A DNA stretch of 64,000 bases from Paraphysoderma sedebokerense (Eukaryota; Blastocladiomycota; Physodermatomycetes; Physodermatales; Physodermataceae): assembly GCA_025602915.1 (NCBI GenBank), contig JAHLJZ010000025.1, positions 124,001-188,000 on the forward strand. Direction: 5' to 3'. Made by a program: the position numbers and the translations under genes. A model generated the notes under the pieces. That model saw nothing but the letters and a program-made list of their open reading frames with translations. It did not search any database and was not told the DNA's origin. Position 1 is the first letter of the stretch. Each line of letters begins with the position of its first letter. Of the stretch, positions 35,460 to 48,500 are shown piece by piece.

Positions 35460-38196
35460 CTACAATTCATCACGGACATTCTCTTTTTCCTTCTTATCTG
35501 CCCCAGTTTCACTTTTTTCTTCTTTCCCTTCACCAGGATAACAAACAGTCACAGTTTTAAATCTAAAATGGTACTCGCATTTTTCCGGTTCCTCCGCACT
35601 CATGAGTTCTTCGTGATCACTACATTCCAAGAAGACTCTAGCTTTACGATTGACGTCGCCGCCGCACGACCAGCCGTTTAAGAATTGGAATTCTACGACT
35701 CGGTTCGTAGTAGGGGATTTGACGAGGGATGTGGAATCCCAGGTTCCGAGGTGGTTGGAGTAGCCGCCTGATATCGATTTTTGGGAGGCAGAACCGTAGG
35801 GACAGATTTCGTAGGTGTATCTGCGGAGAAAAGCAAATAGTTATTTTAGGTTGTTAAAATTATAAAATCGCAGAATACTCGGATTCTATTATGGTGTTTT
35901 AGAAGGATCCCTGCGGCGTTTAAAAAGTATACGTACTCGTTCTTGTTAACACTGTAACATTGGTCATCCAACTTTGCGAATTCCAAGTCATCACCATAAT
36001 CATAGGTCTCCTTCTTCTTTAAATTGTTCAAATCATTTTCTAGGTTTCGTTGCTTCGATTCGCCATCGTACAAATTATTTCGAGCAGTTGTCGCCTCTAC
36101 ATTAGTCAAAACCCGAAAAAGACGTCAGAAACAGAAATACAACAGGTGTGAAAAAAAAGTAAGAGGACTGGTAGAAGTTGTAGAAAATGAAGAAAACTAA
36201 ATGATTATAGAAAATGAAGTCATAGGGGGTATAAAAAAAAGAATCAAGAAGTGGCGATTGGGACCTTGTCTGGCTTTTTTCAATGGCGACAGTTCAACTT
36301 CCCAACCCACAATTGGATAAATGTAGGATTTGACTTTATCCAACAGAGATTCCTCCTCCTCAACTACTACAATACGCAGTTAAAATAATTAAAGAGAATC
36401 CACCAAAAAACAAATTGAACGAAGAAATCAAGAATAAGGGGAAGTGTAGTAGACATCGAAAAAAGAAAAAGAAAAAAAAGAATGGATACCTGTTAGAACG
36501 AGAATTCATTATAACAGCATTTGACAAGAATAAAAGCCAAAATGGATAGGAAAAAAAAGAATAGATAGAGTAAGAAACAAGCTTGAATATTCTCTTTACA
36601 AAATACAACCAAACAAATTTCGTACATTTCTCTGCTGATGCAGTATTGCACTGGGAGAAGAAAGAATCAGGGATAACAAACCTTGAGCAAATAAATTTTC
36701 CTTCTTTTCTGGTTCCTTTACTTCTTCGAAATCAGAATCCGGGGAGACAGCATCCCAAGTATCGAGTTCATCGATGGCGGTTTTCACGGCGGTTGACAAA
36801 TCATCTTTTGCTGCGTCTTCTTGTGTCGATAAGGGTCGAAGTTTGTCAATAATGCCGATGAGGGTGTCGACGTGTCTTTGAAGATTCGTGATTTTCTGGC
36901 GTAAATCGGTGAGTGTTTGAGGAGTGCATTCTGAAAAAACGTTTTAGAGTGAGTTACGTATAAACAGATGGGCGGATAGAAAGAAAAACCGAAACAAACG
37001 TTCTGTCATTTGCTGCTTATCCAAATCTTGTTGAGCTTGTCGTTCCGCTTCTTCAGCCACGTCTCTCAACTCTATCGAGCAAGTGATTGATAGTGGTCAG
37101 TTTCCACTGATATTCCACGAGTAAATCACACTTTATACAATAAAGAAAGCATACTTTTCAAACGTTCTACCTCTTTTTTGGCGTTTTCTAAGTCTTGCTC
37201 CAGTTTGACCAACTGGAGCTTCCGCTCGTTTTTTGACTTTTGTCCGTACTCGATATACTCTTTTCGTAGTCTTTCACCCTAACCAGATAAACCGACAATC
37301 ACACAATCAATATAATGGAACCTGGAGAAGAATACAAATAAGACAATACACACGTCCTTTCTCATTTTGATTAAGGCTTCCTTTTTTGCTTTCTCGGCGG
37401 CCGCGAGCTCTTTACAAACATTCTGACATTTCACTTTACCGTCATACTCGTCCGTGCCGTCGCAACATTCAGGATCTATAGTGAAATATACAAAATACGA
37501 AAACAAAATTCAAACCGTCAGAAACACAAATAATTTCATGAAGACAGTATGTCAAGAGCCGAAATAACGAACCGCAAATGCCATCATTGACTCTCGAGGA
37601 CGGGATGTAAGCCGGTTTATGCCAAGAATTGGTACAATGGAATTTAAAATTCGGACAAGCAGCGGTACCTAGACATCAAAAATACACTATTAATAAAAAT
37701 CTCTCATGTTGATACCCGGATTTTGTGCCAAGATCTAAATACGACGTACCAGGTTCGTCACTTCCATCGGGACAATCACAGTAATCATCGTTGACGGCTT
37801 TGAACGATATAGATTTCGATTTATCGAGGCAAGTAAATTTTCCGTTTTTGGGAACGTATAAAGATGCCTCTGTAGTAGTTGACAGATTAAACAATCATAA
37901 AGTAAGAGAACTTGTTAATCGACGTGTTATTTTTATTTATATGGCCTCTGCGTGATAAACTAGCGGGACAGAATGATAATGACAAGGTGTGTCAGAATCG
38001 GTCAAAACGTACTTGATATGGCTACACCCCGCGGTCTTTTGTCAATCTCGGTTGAAGCGTCCGGAGTAGAAGCGTCGATGAGGATAGAATCGGAGTGCCA
38101 TGATAAAAGAAAGAAGGAGGATAGGAGGAAAGTGATAGAGACGCAGCAAATGCAGGATAAGACGTAAGAGTATCTCGAAGTAAACGGAGACGGCAT
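35460..38196 (-). CDS. Glucosidase II beta subunit (PRKCSH-like)
   Basis: Non-catalytic subunit that retains ER glucosidase II in the ER and presents mannose arms to it. The start at 38196 gives a signal-anchor-like N-terminus ([20 protein letters not shown]). Two LDL-receptor class A-like cysteine units follow: [20 protein letters not shown] with [12 protein letters not shown], then ICD...[17 protein letters not shown] long coiled-coil and acidic middle region is next. The C-terminal MRH (mannose-6-phosphate receptor homology) domain carries [26 protein letters not shown] and [19 protein letters not shown]. The protein ends VRDEL, an HDEL-type ER retrieval signal. About nine introns. Together with glucosidase I it serves the glycan-trimming steps of the calnexin cycle. 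Confidence 0.92.
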
Positions 38197-38439
38197 TGTC
38201 GAGGGATGGTAATCACTTTTTGTGTTAAAAAGTTGACATTGACGATGACGACGACATTCGCTTTGGAGTGATGGAATCGAGCCAAGGGAACCCTAGAGAA
38301 TCAAGCAATATGTGAATCACGTGTTTTCTACTTACAAATCACGTGTATTTGAACTCTATTAGACGTCCTTGAAGGAACGACACTGTTACTGGAATTTATC
38401 AAAAGAAAGAAAAAAAGACTCGGAATCTGACTGTCGACA

Positions 38440-40378
38440 ATGTCTCAGTCTTTCACAAAATCCACTATAGAGCCTCTATTCGACGTCTTTCTCGATTTAC
38501 TCAACGAAGAAGACGGACACGGAATCGCCAATTTCTTTTCACTGCACGCTCAACTCTCCTTAAAACTCCTCTCGTCATCCTCTTGGTCCACTGTACGTAT
38601 CAAAAACCCCTGTCCACTCTTCCTGCCAATATGACTGGGAATTTAACATGGATACATATTCCCGAATGGATAGAAACAAACGGATAAATTATGTAGAACT
38701 CGATTAGAACCACCATGGCAACGAGTCGTCAGTTTACATTTTCGTGTCATACGATCGATACAGGAATCAGATAATATTGAGGCCATGAACGATCAGTTAC
38801 AGTTGACAAAGTAATGAGTTCTTTTTGGATATTATTATTGAAGGATTTATTCATTTTGGCTCCAATATTGGTTGCCTTGCCATGCAAGTAGCCGTTGATC
38901 TAATCTTTTGCTCGAATTTTGAATCAAAACGCTATAGTGCCTTCAATTCAGACATCTTCTCTAGCGGAACGTCATGGCAACTTCCTATACTGTATACATT
39001 ACTGAAAGATACTTGGTGGTTGGCAGAAAAGGTGCGGGCCCGTTCAAGCGTCTGGAATGAAATATGTAGTTTTGGGCTAAATGAATCTTTACTATTTTTT
39101 CTGGGTTGCCTAGGCCGACGATGAACTAGAACGAAGAGATGAAGAACGGACGAATTTGAAGATCGATTTTGCTCAGTTGCTGCGGACCACGTTTAGTTCT
39201 GTCCTGACGGATCGGTAAGACTCTTTTGACATTTTTGTTGAACCTGTCGGGTGTAGAGATTTAGCATGGCTGACTACTTGTCTTTGATGGCATTATTATT
39301 TTTTTCTTGCCATAGATCGTCACCGCCCGAGATATCACGACGGCGGGGAGCTTATCGTGTAGCGAATATGCAACTTCGACTGTATTTTAAAGTAAATCTT
39401 TCGTTAAACTATTTTCTTTTCGCCCCTTTGTCTTGTGACTGACAGTGGCTCCAACGCAACAAAGGTAAACCAACCGAATTTATGTATTAATGTCTTTCGA
39501 GCGGTCGCTGCGCAAGATTTACCACCGTTAGATGCTTATCCTGCGGCGGATCGTGTGACATTTCGATATTTCAAGGCGCTGTTGGCATTTTTGGACGAAG
39601 ATTTTCCTACAGCGGAGCAACATTTTCTTTATGCATTTGAGCATTGCCATAAGGATGCGGTGAAAAATAAACTGTGCGTTTGTCGTGCTGTTGATCTTGT
39701 ACTGTTCATGAACTGGTCTAATGCTTGCCATCCTTTCACAGTTTGATACTTCAATATCTTATTCCCCTACGACTTTTACGAGGTGCTGTGCCGTCTGCGA
39801 CCCTACTCACCAAGTATCCGACGATAGGGGCAGTGTACAGAGACATTGCCAGAGCTGTGAAGACTGGCAACATTGTGTTATTTGAGGAAACATTTGGTAA
39901 ACCAGAGATAGAAAAAGTGTTGATGAGAAACGGGACTTATTTAACTGTGGAGCGGGTGAAGGAAGTGGTTTTGCGAAATTTGTTTCAAAGAGTGTACGTG
40001 TAGTCAAATTATCGGGCGGGAAGGTTTTGGTTCAAAAGATAAAACTAACAATGGGGGTTTGGTCTCTTGTTGTAGATTCAAGATCAACAATTCCGCGTCA
40101 AAGTTTCCGTATCAGATACTGTCGGATGCTTTGGAGATAGTAGACTATCCGTTGGACCCGTCAGAGTTGCAGTGTATACTGGCGAATATGATTGAAAAGG
40201 TTTGTTGCCATGTGGTTGCCGTCTAGTTTTAATTGAGTAGAGGTTTTACTGAATAAGTGATTATGGATGTGGGTTGTAGGGATACATCAAGGGACATATA
40301 GCGTACAGTGCCAAGTATTTGGTGCTGAGCAATGTGGAGGCGTTCCCACGGGAGCTGGAGTTTCCCCGGACGCGATGA
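38440..40378 (+). CDS. PCI-domain protein (PCID2/CSN12/Thp1 family)
   Basis: The family works in the TREX-2 mRNA-export complex at nuclear pores and, as Csn12, with signalosome-like complexes. The first exon (start 38440, MSQSFTKSTIEPLFDVFLDL) is followed by small exons: a SDNIEAMNDQLQLTK piece, a hydrophobic helix, ADDELERRDEERTNLKIDFA, RSSPPEISRRRGAYRVANMQ, NVFRAVAAQDLPPLDAYPAA, FRYFKALLAFLDEDFPTAEQ, LIPLRLLRGAVPSATLLTKY, IARAVKTGNIVLFEETFG and the winged-helix end ALEIVDYPLDPSELQCILAN with GYIKGHIAYSAKYLVLSN. The stop is at 40376-40378. It is divergent from the glucosidase II beta gene, with 243 bp between the start codons. Confidence 0.85.
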
Positions 40379-40926
40379 ATCGGGCGTGTTCAGTGTTGCG
40401 AGTGGGACATTTGTTGTACAATTAACTATTGCGGGTTGGGTGTGGAGGTGTGGTTAAGGTGCAAGAAGGGGGACTGCGGAGTCATGAAAGTGGTATCAAG
40501 TGGGTTGTGTACAGTGTGTGATGGTGTGGTTGATTGTGAGGCGCTTGAGAGAAGAATAGATTGAGAATAGATTGAGCGTGCAAAGTGATTGGGCCCGAGA
40601 GAGTGGCGAGCGCGTTGGATTGGAAGGGAACAAGGGATTGAACACACTGGGCTACTGAATAGAGTGGGGGTGAACGGGTGAACGGGTGAATAGCCTGTTG
40701 CTATTTCAGGCAACTGAGCTAGGGGAGTGGATTGCCCAGTGGTTCACTCGTTCACTGGCTTTTTTGCAGGTGAAAACACCAGAGCACACATTCCCTCTTT
40801 GACTCTTCTCACTTCACTTTGGTTCACTTGCTTGCTTAGGTTACTTGGTCCACTCACTCCACTCCACTCCACTCCACTACTCAACACACTCACTCCACTA
40901 CTCAACACACTTACATCAGTCTGCAA
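40379..40926. other. Spacer with short tandem repeats
   Basis: No gene recognised. Tandem GGTGAACG units at about 40671-40690 and CTCCA/CACTC-type repeats (ACTCCACTCCACTCC, then two copies of CACTCCACTACTCAACACA) at about 40853-40912 lie directly before the next start codon. They make a pyrimidine-rich leader for the following gene. Confidence 0.55.
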
Positions 40927-42162
40927 ATGAAGCTACTCCAGCTGCTCCTCCTGCTCATCCCTCTCGCCCTCCTCCCGCTCCAGGTCTCTGCCCAGGGCTC
41001 CTCCTCCTCCCCAAGACCCTCGCCCTCCCCAACCCCTGACCCTCCCTCCACCAGAACCACCATCACCGTCTCTCCCTCCCCTTCCCCAACGGTCGCTCCT
41101 CCAACTACCTCTGATCTCGTCACCACCTCCTCTCGCTCAAACCCCGTAGTCACTTCAACCTCATTCACCATCGTCGACCCCACCCAGTCTCCCTCCGCTG
41201 CTTCCTCCCCTACCCCTCGTCCTGTGACTCCCGGCGCTCCCCCTCAAAATAACTCCAATTCCGCCTCCAGTCTCCTCCAAAACACCGCATTCTTGGTCGG
41301 TATCGGTATCGCTTCTGGAGTCGTGCTCTTGTGTGCTGTCGTATTGGCCTTTGTCAGAGCTAGAAATAAATCTAGCGACAACGACTCCTTGTCTGGCTTG
41401 CCCTGGGTTCATCGTCCCAACACAAGCAGCTACGGCAGTCACAGACCCTCGAATGCATCTTCGACTTTGAAATCCGAAATGTCCTTGCCCCAAAACTACT
41501 ACTCCCCAAAACCACTGCCCGCTTCCCCTAGAGTCATTTATCCATCCACCTATCACGCCTCCCCGCAAACTCAGCCGCAGCAACCATCGAGTCCCATAGA
41601 CTATAACAATTACTCTTACCTCCCTCCTTCCTCCTCCCCGTACCAACAGCAACCTCAACAGTACCCGGCTCAAATGCAGGAATCTATTCAATACGATCCG
41701 GATATTCGTCCCGCAATGCGTTATCCTACGCAATCGTCCGCTTCCTCTTCGCCCCGTTCTAATGGTTTTCCTGCCCAGACTCAAAATCAGTCCCCCCTCG
41801 TCCTCTCGCAGAACCCAGCCCCTGACCACCAATTCGAACAACAAAACCCTGTTTACGATATCAACTATGAACAAGAAGCCTTCAATTACGATTCGCCTCA
41901 TGCCAATCCTATCCCTGTTCCTCCCACACATTCTCCCCGCACGCAATCCCACACTGTACAACACTCAAGTTCCCAATCTAATTTGAATAGATTCAGATTA
42001 CCCAGCCCTCCACCTGTGATGCTAGAAGCCCCAAGCACCCACGTCTTGTCTTCTGACGGGTCAGCTTACATGAACGGAAACGGAAATCATCAAATGGACC
42101 AAGGACTCGTCAACGCCCCAACCGCTTTTGCTAGACCGTTACCGCCTCCCCCCAATATGTAA
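40927..42162 (+). CDS. Secretory single-pass protein, Ser/Thr/Pro-rich (Mid2/WSC-like sensor architecture)
   Basis: An intronless 411-residue protein. It has a strong signal peptide (MKLLQLLLLLIPLALLPLQV, cut near SAQG), a Ser/Thr/Pro-rich ectodomain to about residue 120 that is likely heavily O-mannosylated, one N-glycosylation-type NNSNS site, and a transmembrane helix at about 122-146 (FLVGIGIASGVVLLCAVVLA) with a basic stop-transfer RARNK. A long cytosolic tail rich in Pro, Gln, Ser, Tyr and Asn follows, ending PLPPPPNM. This layout fits Mid2/WSC-type cell-wall stress sensors and adhesion-like mucins; no lectin or cysteine-rich WSC domain is present, so the match is architectural only. 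The gene is C-rich and intronless, unlike its neighbours. Confidence 0.75.
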   Translation: MKLLQLLLLLIPLALLPLQVSAQGSSSSPRPSPSPTPDPPSTRTTITVSPSPSPTVAPPTTSDLVTTSSRSNPVVTSTSFTIVDPTQSPSAASSPTPRPVTPGAPPQNNSNSASSLLQNTAFLVGIGIASGVVLLCAVVLAFVRARNKSSDNDSLSGLPWVHRPNTSSYGSHRPSNASSTLKSEMSLPQNYYSPKPLPASPRVIYPSTYHASPQTQPQQPSSPIDYNNYSYLPPSSSPYQQQPQQYPAQMQESIQYDPDIRPAMRYPTQSSASSSPRSNGFPAQTQNQSPLVLSQNPAPDHQFEQQNPVYDINYEQEAFNYDSPHANPIPVPPTHSPRTQSHTVQHSSSQSNLNRFRLPSPPPVMLEAPSTHVLSSDGSAYMNGNGNHQMDQGLVNAPTAFARPLPPPPNM

Positions 42163-42813
42163 AAACAACAAAATCTACTCACTGTTAGAACGTTTTTTCA
42201 CTAAGAAAGTGGGAAAGCTGAATATGCTTTCTTGTAAAATAGTATTTGGGAAAACTAATGCGTTTTATTTTCATTGACCTATCTGAACCAATGAGAATAT
42301 ATAGTATCCTAATACGTAATGTCTTAATGATTAAAAAACCTGTCGACTTATCTGTCCTTTTTTTTCTGTGTTTCTTTCGTTTTTTTGGGAATGTCCAATT
42401 GATCCTTGGTTTTATCAAGTTGTCAATCATCTGTTTCATTATTCATTAATTAGTATAAATCATTTTTTTTTATCAATTGTATTATAGTATCATCAACACA
42501 TATAGAAGATCAAAATCATTCGAGTATTTAGGAGAATTAATTAAATAAATAAATAATCACGATTTTTTAACAAATTTCTGCGAAATCAACCGTTTAGAAC
42601 AATTAATCCATTTCAAAAGTGACTTGAAAACGTGAAACGTAAATTTACTCGTCAAAATCCCTTTGCCACTCCATTACCCACCCTGATCAGTTTCTAGTTA
42701 TACTAGTATCTACTACACAACCGACACTGACCACCCTCTATGGCGTTCTTTTCAAGCCAGGTTTATCCAACTTTACATTCCCCCAACACTTTGTTCTCGC
42801 CATCGTTTGTACA
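42163..42813. other. A/T-rich spacer between convergent genes
   Basis: Holds the 3' ends of the two facing genes; long T and A runs (for example near 42355-42385 and 42540-42575) are likely polyadenylation regions. No gene recognised. Confidence 0.4.
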
Positions 42814-44969
42814 CTAATTCAACGTAGTTACCGGTTCTATAGTTCCCGCAGTTCCTGACGATCCAGATTTAAAAGGAAGATGAGTAGGAATTTTAGAAGA
42901 GGAAGAAACAGGGAGAGACGGGGAAGAAGGGGAAGAAGGGGTAGATGGCTGTGGATTGTTTAAGTGGTTTGGATTGTTTAGATGGTGGAGATGAAGAAGA
43001 GAAGAGTGGAGGTGGGAAGTATATTGTAGGAGAGATTGTTGTCTTGTTAGGATTTGAGAGATTCGTGAGGGATCGTTGAATGAGGAGAAACTGGGGATTG
43101 GTTGAGGAGATTTTGTGGGTATGACAAATGAAAGAAAAAAATTGAAAAAAAAGGGGGAAGGGAGAGAAAAGTAAAGAGGGAAATGGAAAATGAAAAATGG
43201 AAAATGGAAAGTGTTGGTTGTAACGTATGATATTTTATAATGAATATTTAAGAATTAATATTTAACAGAATAGAATAAATTTAATAAAACATGACAAAGT
43301 AAAATTAAACGACTCACCTTTTCAAAGTAACATCAATCTGATTCCTCAACTTTTCAATCTCAGATCTGTACCTCGCCACTTCACCTTGATGTCTTAATTT
43401 CACTTTTTCTAATCGTTGATTCCACTTTGTTTCAATATCTTGAGTTACTTGGTCTATCAACTTTCGAGTCTCAACGTCACTGGATAACGATTGACTCGAT
43501 TCTTCTTGTTGATGAGATTCTTCGTGTTGATTTTGACTGGGATCAATGGTATCGATTGAACTCGATGGATTGGAAGATTCGGAATTCATGGAGCGGGGGT
43601 CATTTTGACGAGTGAAGGAGATTGCTGATTCAGGATTTTGAGTGGGTTGTGTAGATGTGGGGTACTTTGGTGGGTGATTGTCAGGGGTAGGGATATGAGT
43701 TGGACGACCGGTTGTATGCGAGGATAATGGGGTGGTTGATAATTCTAGGTGAGATGTCAGTGATGATCCGGTGGCAGGGAGGTCGTCTGGAACGGTGGAT
43801 ACTGTGTTGGTGGCAGTGTTTTGAGAGGAATCGTCAGAGAATTGCTCTGTTTTGGGATTGATAGTCGCTATTTGGTCAAGTCTCGCGGAGCGTCGTTTGG
43901 CCTGTAACTTGGAATTTTCAACGTCAGTGTTCTTGGAAGTTAGCTTTTCCGATAGATCCTTCAGTTTTGAACGAAGTTGTTCAATCTCAGAGTCGCGTTG
44001 GATTAAATCGTCCTGTAATTTAGACACCAAAGTCGCAAGATCATAAGTCTCTCTTTCGTTGCTGGATTCAAGGCTCTATTCCACACGGAAGACAAAAGAA
44101 CGAGGTATTACTTCAACACAAATTTGGTCAGCACAAGGGTAAAAATAACAACTTGCAAACCTGTGACTCGCTCTCCCCCATCTTTTTTCTAACCCATTCA
44201 TAAGATTTAGCCAACTGAGCTTTCAACCTCGCGATTTCTTCATTCTTATTCAACAACATTTTCTTAAACTTCACCATCGACTTTTCCTTTTCATTGACAA
44301 CTTTTTCCAATTCATCTTTGACTTCTTTCAACTTTTTTTCTGTTTCTACTTCATACTCTTTCTTGATCTTGGCAATACTATCGCCTAATGTCACTCTACA
44401 CGCGGCTCTCACTCTCTTGACTTCTTTTAAACGGTTCTTGTCAATTTGACTCAACCGCTGATAAATCACATCGTGTAATTGATCAATCGTTTGTTTTATG
44501 TAAGTCTGATGAGCTGAACTAAGAGAATTGGACGCTTCAGAGATAATTTCCCGTAGATTAGACAATTTTAATTCAATCTCGACAAGATCAGGTAATTCAG
44601 AGAACTCGGTTTGGGTTGAAGTATCCGCTATCAAATCCACACCGGAGCGATCTGAAATTGACGGAAAAGCACTCGTGACAGGGATATCACAATACTCGTC
44701 TCTGATAATGACATTGCTACTTTGTTTTAGCTCACCGACATTCGCTGAAATCAATGGCTGGTGTGAGGGGTTGATTGTGTCGTTTTTCAGTGGATTTCGG
44801 CGCGGAGAGGATAATACATCTGTCTGGAAACGAACGGTCGCGGAAGCTGAAAGCTAAAATAAAAACGGTTATAATACTATAGTAATGCCCATCATATATG
44901 GTGGGTAGATTTTGCACTTACCGTTTCATTTTTACGCCTTTGAGATTTGGCACTCGAAATGTAGTTCAT
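42814..44969 (-). CDS. Coiled-coil protein of unknown function
   Basis: Four phase-matched exons: start exon 44969-44922 (MNYISSAKSQRRKNET), about 44853-44162, about 44076-43317 and about 43063-42814, giving roughly 580 residues. After a Ser-rich N-terminus comes TSTQTEFSELPDLVEIELKL, then a long coiled coil (IDQLHDVIYQRLSQIDKNRL to EIARLKAQLAKSYEWVRKKM) and a second coil (LVSKLQDDLIQRDSEIEQLR). A disordered Ser/Thr/Pro/Gln stretch follows, then a third coil (RLEKVKLRHQGEVARYRSEI) and a His/Leu/Ser/Pro-rich tail ending TIEPVTTLN. The layout suggests a scaffold or cytoskeleton-associated protein. No named family was recognised with confidence; a distant resemblance to C10orf67-type coiled coils was considered. 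Confidence 0.7.
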
Positions 44970-45566
44970 TTTAACTGACGAGAAAATATTAGAACTACTG
45001 TAGATTTAAATTGGATATCAGATTCGAATAGAGAAACTCGCAAGTGTAAAATTTTGTGTAGAATCAAGTAATACGAATAAACGATTGATGCGATATCGAT
45101 TGAAAATCTGTGCTCGCGAGGGCTCGTTTCGTTTCTACTTGGCACCAGGTTCAGATTATTACAGTATTAGCTTGTGTAGAAACCCCAATAGATCTGCATT
45201 ATAAGTTAATTGCAATTGCATGATGATGGTTATAATAACAGAGATTGGTCAGACAGTTCTGCCCGGTTATGCCGAATCGCCGTGGACGGTGGATGGTTAG
45301 CTTTTGCATGTCTTCTTGCATCGAGGCTGATCGCGATTTTTAGAGTATACTTTTGATATTATCGATGAGGATAGATAACTTATGGTTGTTGTGTGATTTT
45401 GAGTTACCGTCACTCTTGATAATTAGAAATCCGTCCTCCCAACTGCAAGGATTAGATGATGAGGGTCTAATGCAAGGGTCACGTGACTATATAAACAAGG
45501 TTTAAGGGTACTGACTCTTATTACTATCGGAATGTTAATTCGTAGAGTTCATCCCAAGAAAGCAAA
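44970..45566. other. Divergent promoter region
   Basis: About 600 bases between the start codons of the coiled-coil gene (minus) and the importin gene (plus). No coding signal. It must hold both promoters; a TATATAAACAAGG stretch lies at about 45488-45500, 65 bases before the importin start. Confidence 0.4.
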
Positions 45567-48500
45567 ATGCTCGCAGGTTCTGCAACCATGAATGCGCAAG
45601 TCATTTACCAGACTTTCCTTCACACTCTTCATCCTGATCCTAATGTGAGAATACAAGCCGAACTCAAAATTCGTCAATTCGAATCCTTACCCGGCTTCAT
45701 TCCGTTGCTCATGTCCATCGTTTCTTCCAATGAAACAGATTTGTCTGCCAGACTTGCCGGTAATGTCCCTTATAGACCGTCATTTTGATGCATGTCGAAG
45801 AATAAGGCATGTCTGATATTGTTTTGTTTGTGATAAAAAGCTTCTATCTATTTCAAGAATATGGTTCGGAAGTCATGGCAAACGAGGAATAATACCGAGA
45901 AATTTCAAATTCCAGAACAAGACAAAACATTAGTCAAAGCGCATATTGTACAAGGATTAATTCAGGTGCCAGCCAATATTAGGTAATTTTATATCGACCA
46001 ACATTGGTAGATATCTCAAAAGAGTCTGCGAATTGTGGTCATCTGCTTCCTAAAGTTGTAAAATCCCTGGCTAATATTGTTCTGAAACAATTTAATTAGA
46101 GCACAACTGGCGCAAGCACTCAATTTTATATTATCTGAAGATTTTCCGAATAATTGGCCAGAGTTCATTCCAACTGTAACTCAATTTATGCAACAGACTC
46201 AAGATCATAGAGTTGTTTTGGGGGCTTTAATAGCATTGCAGGAGGTCGTGAGAGTCTATCAGTATGTCGATTTGTTTTGCGCAATGATTTCATTTTTATA
46301 AGACTTCTAAATATGCTGCGTATAGGTGGAAACGAGCGGAAGACCGAGCACCGCTAGGAAAAATTGTTAAAGGCATTTTCCCGTATCTTCAACAAGTAGC
46401 CTCGGAACTCATCAAAGTCGATAATGACGAAGCCGCTCAAATTTTAAAAGTTATCCTTAAATCATATTTTGGTTCGATGGCTTACGAACTCACAAAATCA
46501 CATATGGAGGAGTCTGCTATGGTTTCCTGGGCACAATTGTTGGTTCAAGTGGTAGAAAAACCTTTGCCCGAAAATCTGTATTCCGCGGATATCGATGAGG
46601 CAGAAAAAGCACGACATCCTTGGTGGAAAGCCAAGAAATGGGCTTACCACTGTTTGAACAGATTGTTTAGTAGATATGGTAACCCTAGCATCGAGTCCGG
46701 CTCAAGCAAGACTCAAAATTTTGCGAAAACGTTCTCCGATAAGTTTGCACCTGTGATATTAAAAGCGTATCTCGCTCAAACAGAGAAAATCATCGCGGGG
46801 GGACCGACATACTTTGTTTCTCCGAAAGTGAAGTACGACATTCTAACATTCTTCACTGAAAGGTACTATTCATTTGAGATTCTCGTGCCCTGCCTCCTCG
46901 TATCCATAATTCTAACATTCAAATCTAGTGTGAAACAAAAAGGCACATGGAATATCCTCAAACCTCTAGTTCCTCAATTAATCTCCCATTTCATCTTTCC
47001 CCAACTCTGTTTTTCCAAATCGGACGAAGAATTATGGGAATCTGATCCTGTCGAGTATATACAAAATCGAACAGATCCTTTCGAAGACTTTTCTTCCCCC
47101 ACTTCTGCCGCAACACAACTACTTCTCGAATTAGCCACATCAAGGCGAAAACAAACTTTTGACGGTATCCTACAATTTATTAATGCATTGCTTGTCAAGT
47201 ATAATCAGTCTGCGGAGCAGGAAAGGAACCCTAGTGAAAAGGATGGTGCATTGGCGATGATTGGTGCGCTTGCAGATTTGTGTCTACGTAAAAGTTCAAA
47301 GGTCCAAGACCAGATGGAATTGTTTTTGGTGAATCATGTTTTCCCGGAATTTAAGTCCAAATTTGGTTTCCTGAGGGCGAGAGTACGTTCTATCTGCCTC
47401 TTGACAAATTTCATTTTCGATATTAATTGCTTTCATTGCAATCTAGGCTCTAGATGTGCTCACACGATTTTCTGATCTCGATTTTGAACACGAAGAGAAC
47501 GCTTTGTTTGCCTTCCAAGCTTCAATGCATTCACTTCAGGATCCCGAGTTGCCTGTAAGAATAGAAGCAGCTTTGGCTCTAAAACCTCTGATTAAATACG
47601 ACAAAGGTTCGCCCGACTTGTCTTAGTCATTCGCAATATCTATTCGGTTCTAACATAATTTGGAATCTGTTTATTAGTCCGAGAAGCCATGTCGCCGAAC
47701 GTTGCGTATATTATGCAAGCTCTCCTCACGTTAACCAATGAAATCGATTTAGATACTTTAGCCGGTGTAATGGAAGAGTTTGTAGAGATTTTTGCCCAAC
47801 AATTAACGCCTTTTGCCGTGCAACTTTGCGAACAGTTGGTAAGTATTTAGCTACAATGATTTACATATTGTTTTCACACAAGGCGCTAAATCTTCTGTTG
47901 ATTTCTGCTAGTCCGCTACTTTTCTCCGTATAATGGAAGAAGCTTACTCCACGCTGCCGTCTCAAGATAGTTTCGATTTTGATGCAGCAGGGGACAAAAC
48001 GATGGCTGCTATGGGTGTGCTAAAGACAGTGGAAACACTTATTATTAGTTTGGATGAGTGTCCTGATATTGTGCGACAATTGGAAGAAAGATTAGTTCCC
48101 GTTATTGCTTTTGTTTTGGATAAAGAAATCATCGGTGAGTTGGATGTCACTCGATTTTTCTTGTGTGACAGTTGTTGATCCATTTATCATGTTTGATTCT
48201 ACCCAGACCTTTACGACGATGTTTTCGAGATTATCGACGCCTGCACATTTTCTTCGAAATCCGTTTCCGAGCCAATGTGGATCGTTTTCCACAAGGTTTA
48301 CGCCGCATTCAAAAACGGTGGAATTGATTATATTCTCGAAATGTTCCCTAGTCTTGATAACTACATATCATATGGCACCGAAACATTTGTTTCAAATCCT
48401 CAACTGTTAGAAATGATAGTTGATATCGTCAATTCTGTGCTGGACAGTGATTTACCAGATGCAGATAAAGCTGCTGCTTGTCAGTTAATGGAAAGCTGCA

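Noticed and set aside
41161-41964. 267-residue minus-strand frame inside the sensor-like gene
   Set aside because: It is a shadow frame created by the C-rich, repetitive codons of the plus-strand gene, which has signal peptide and membrane span.
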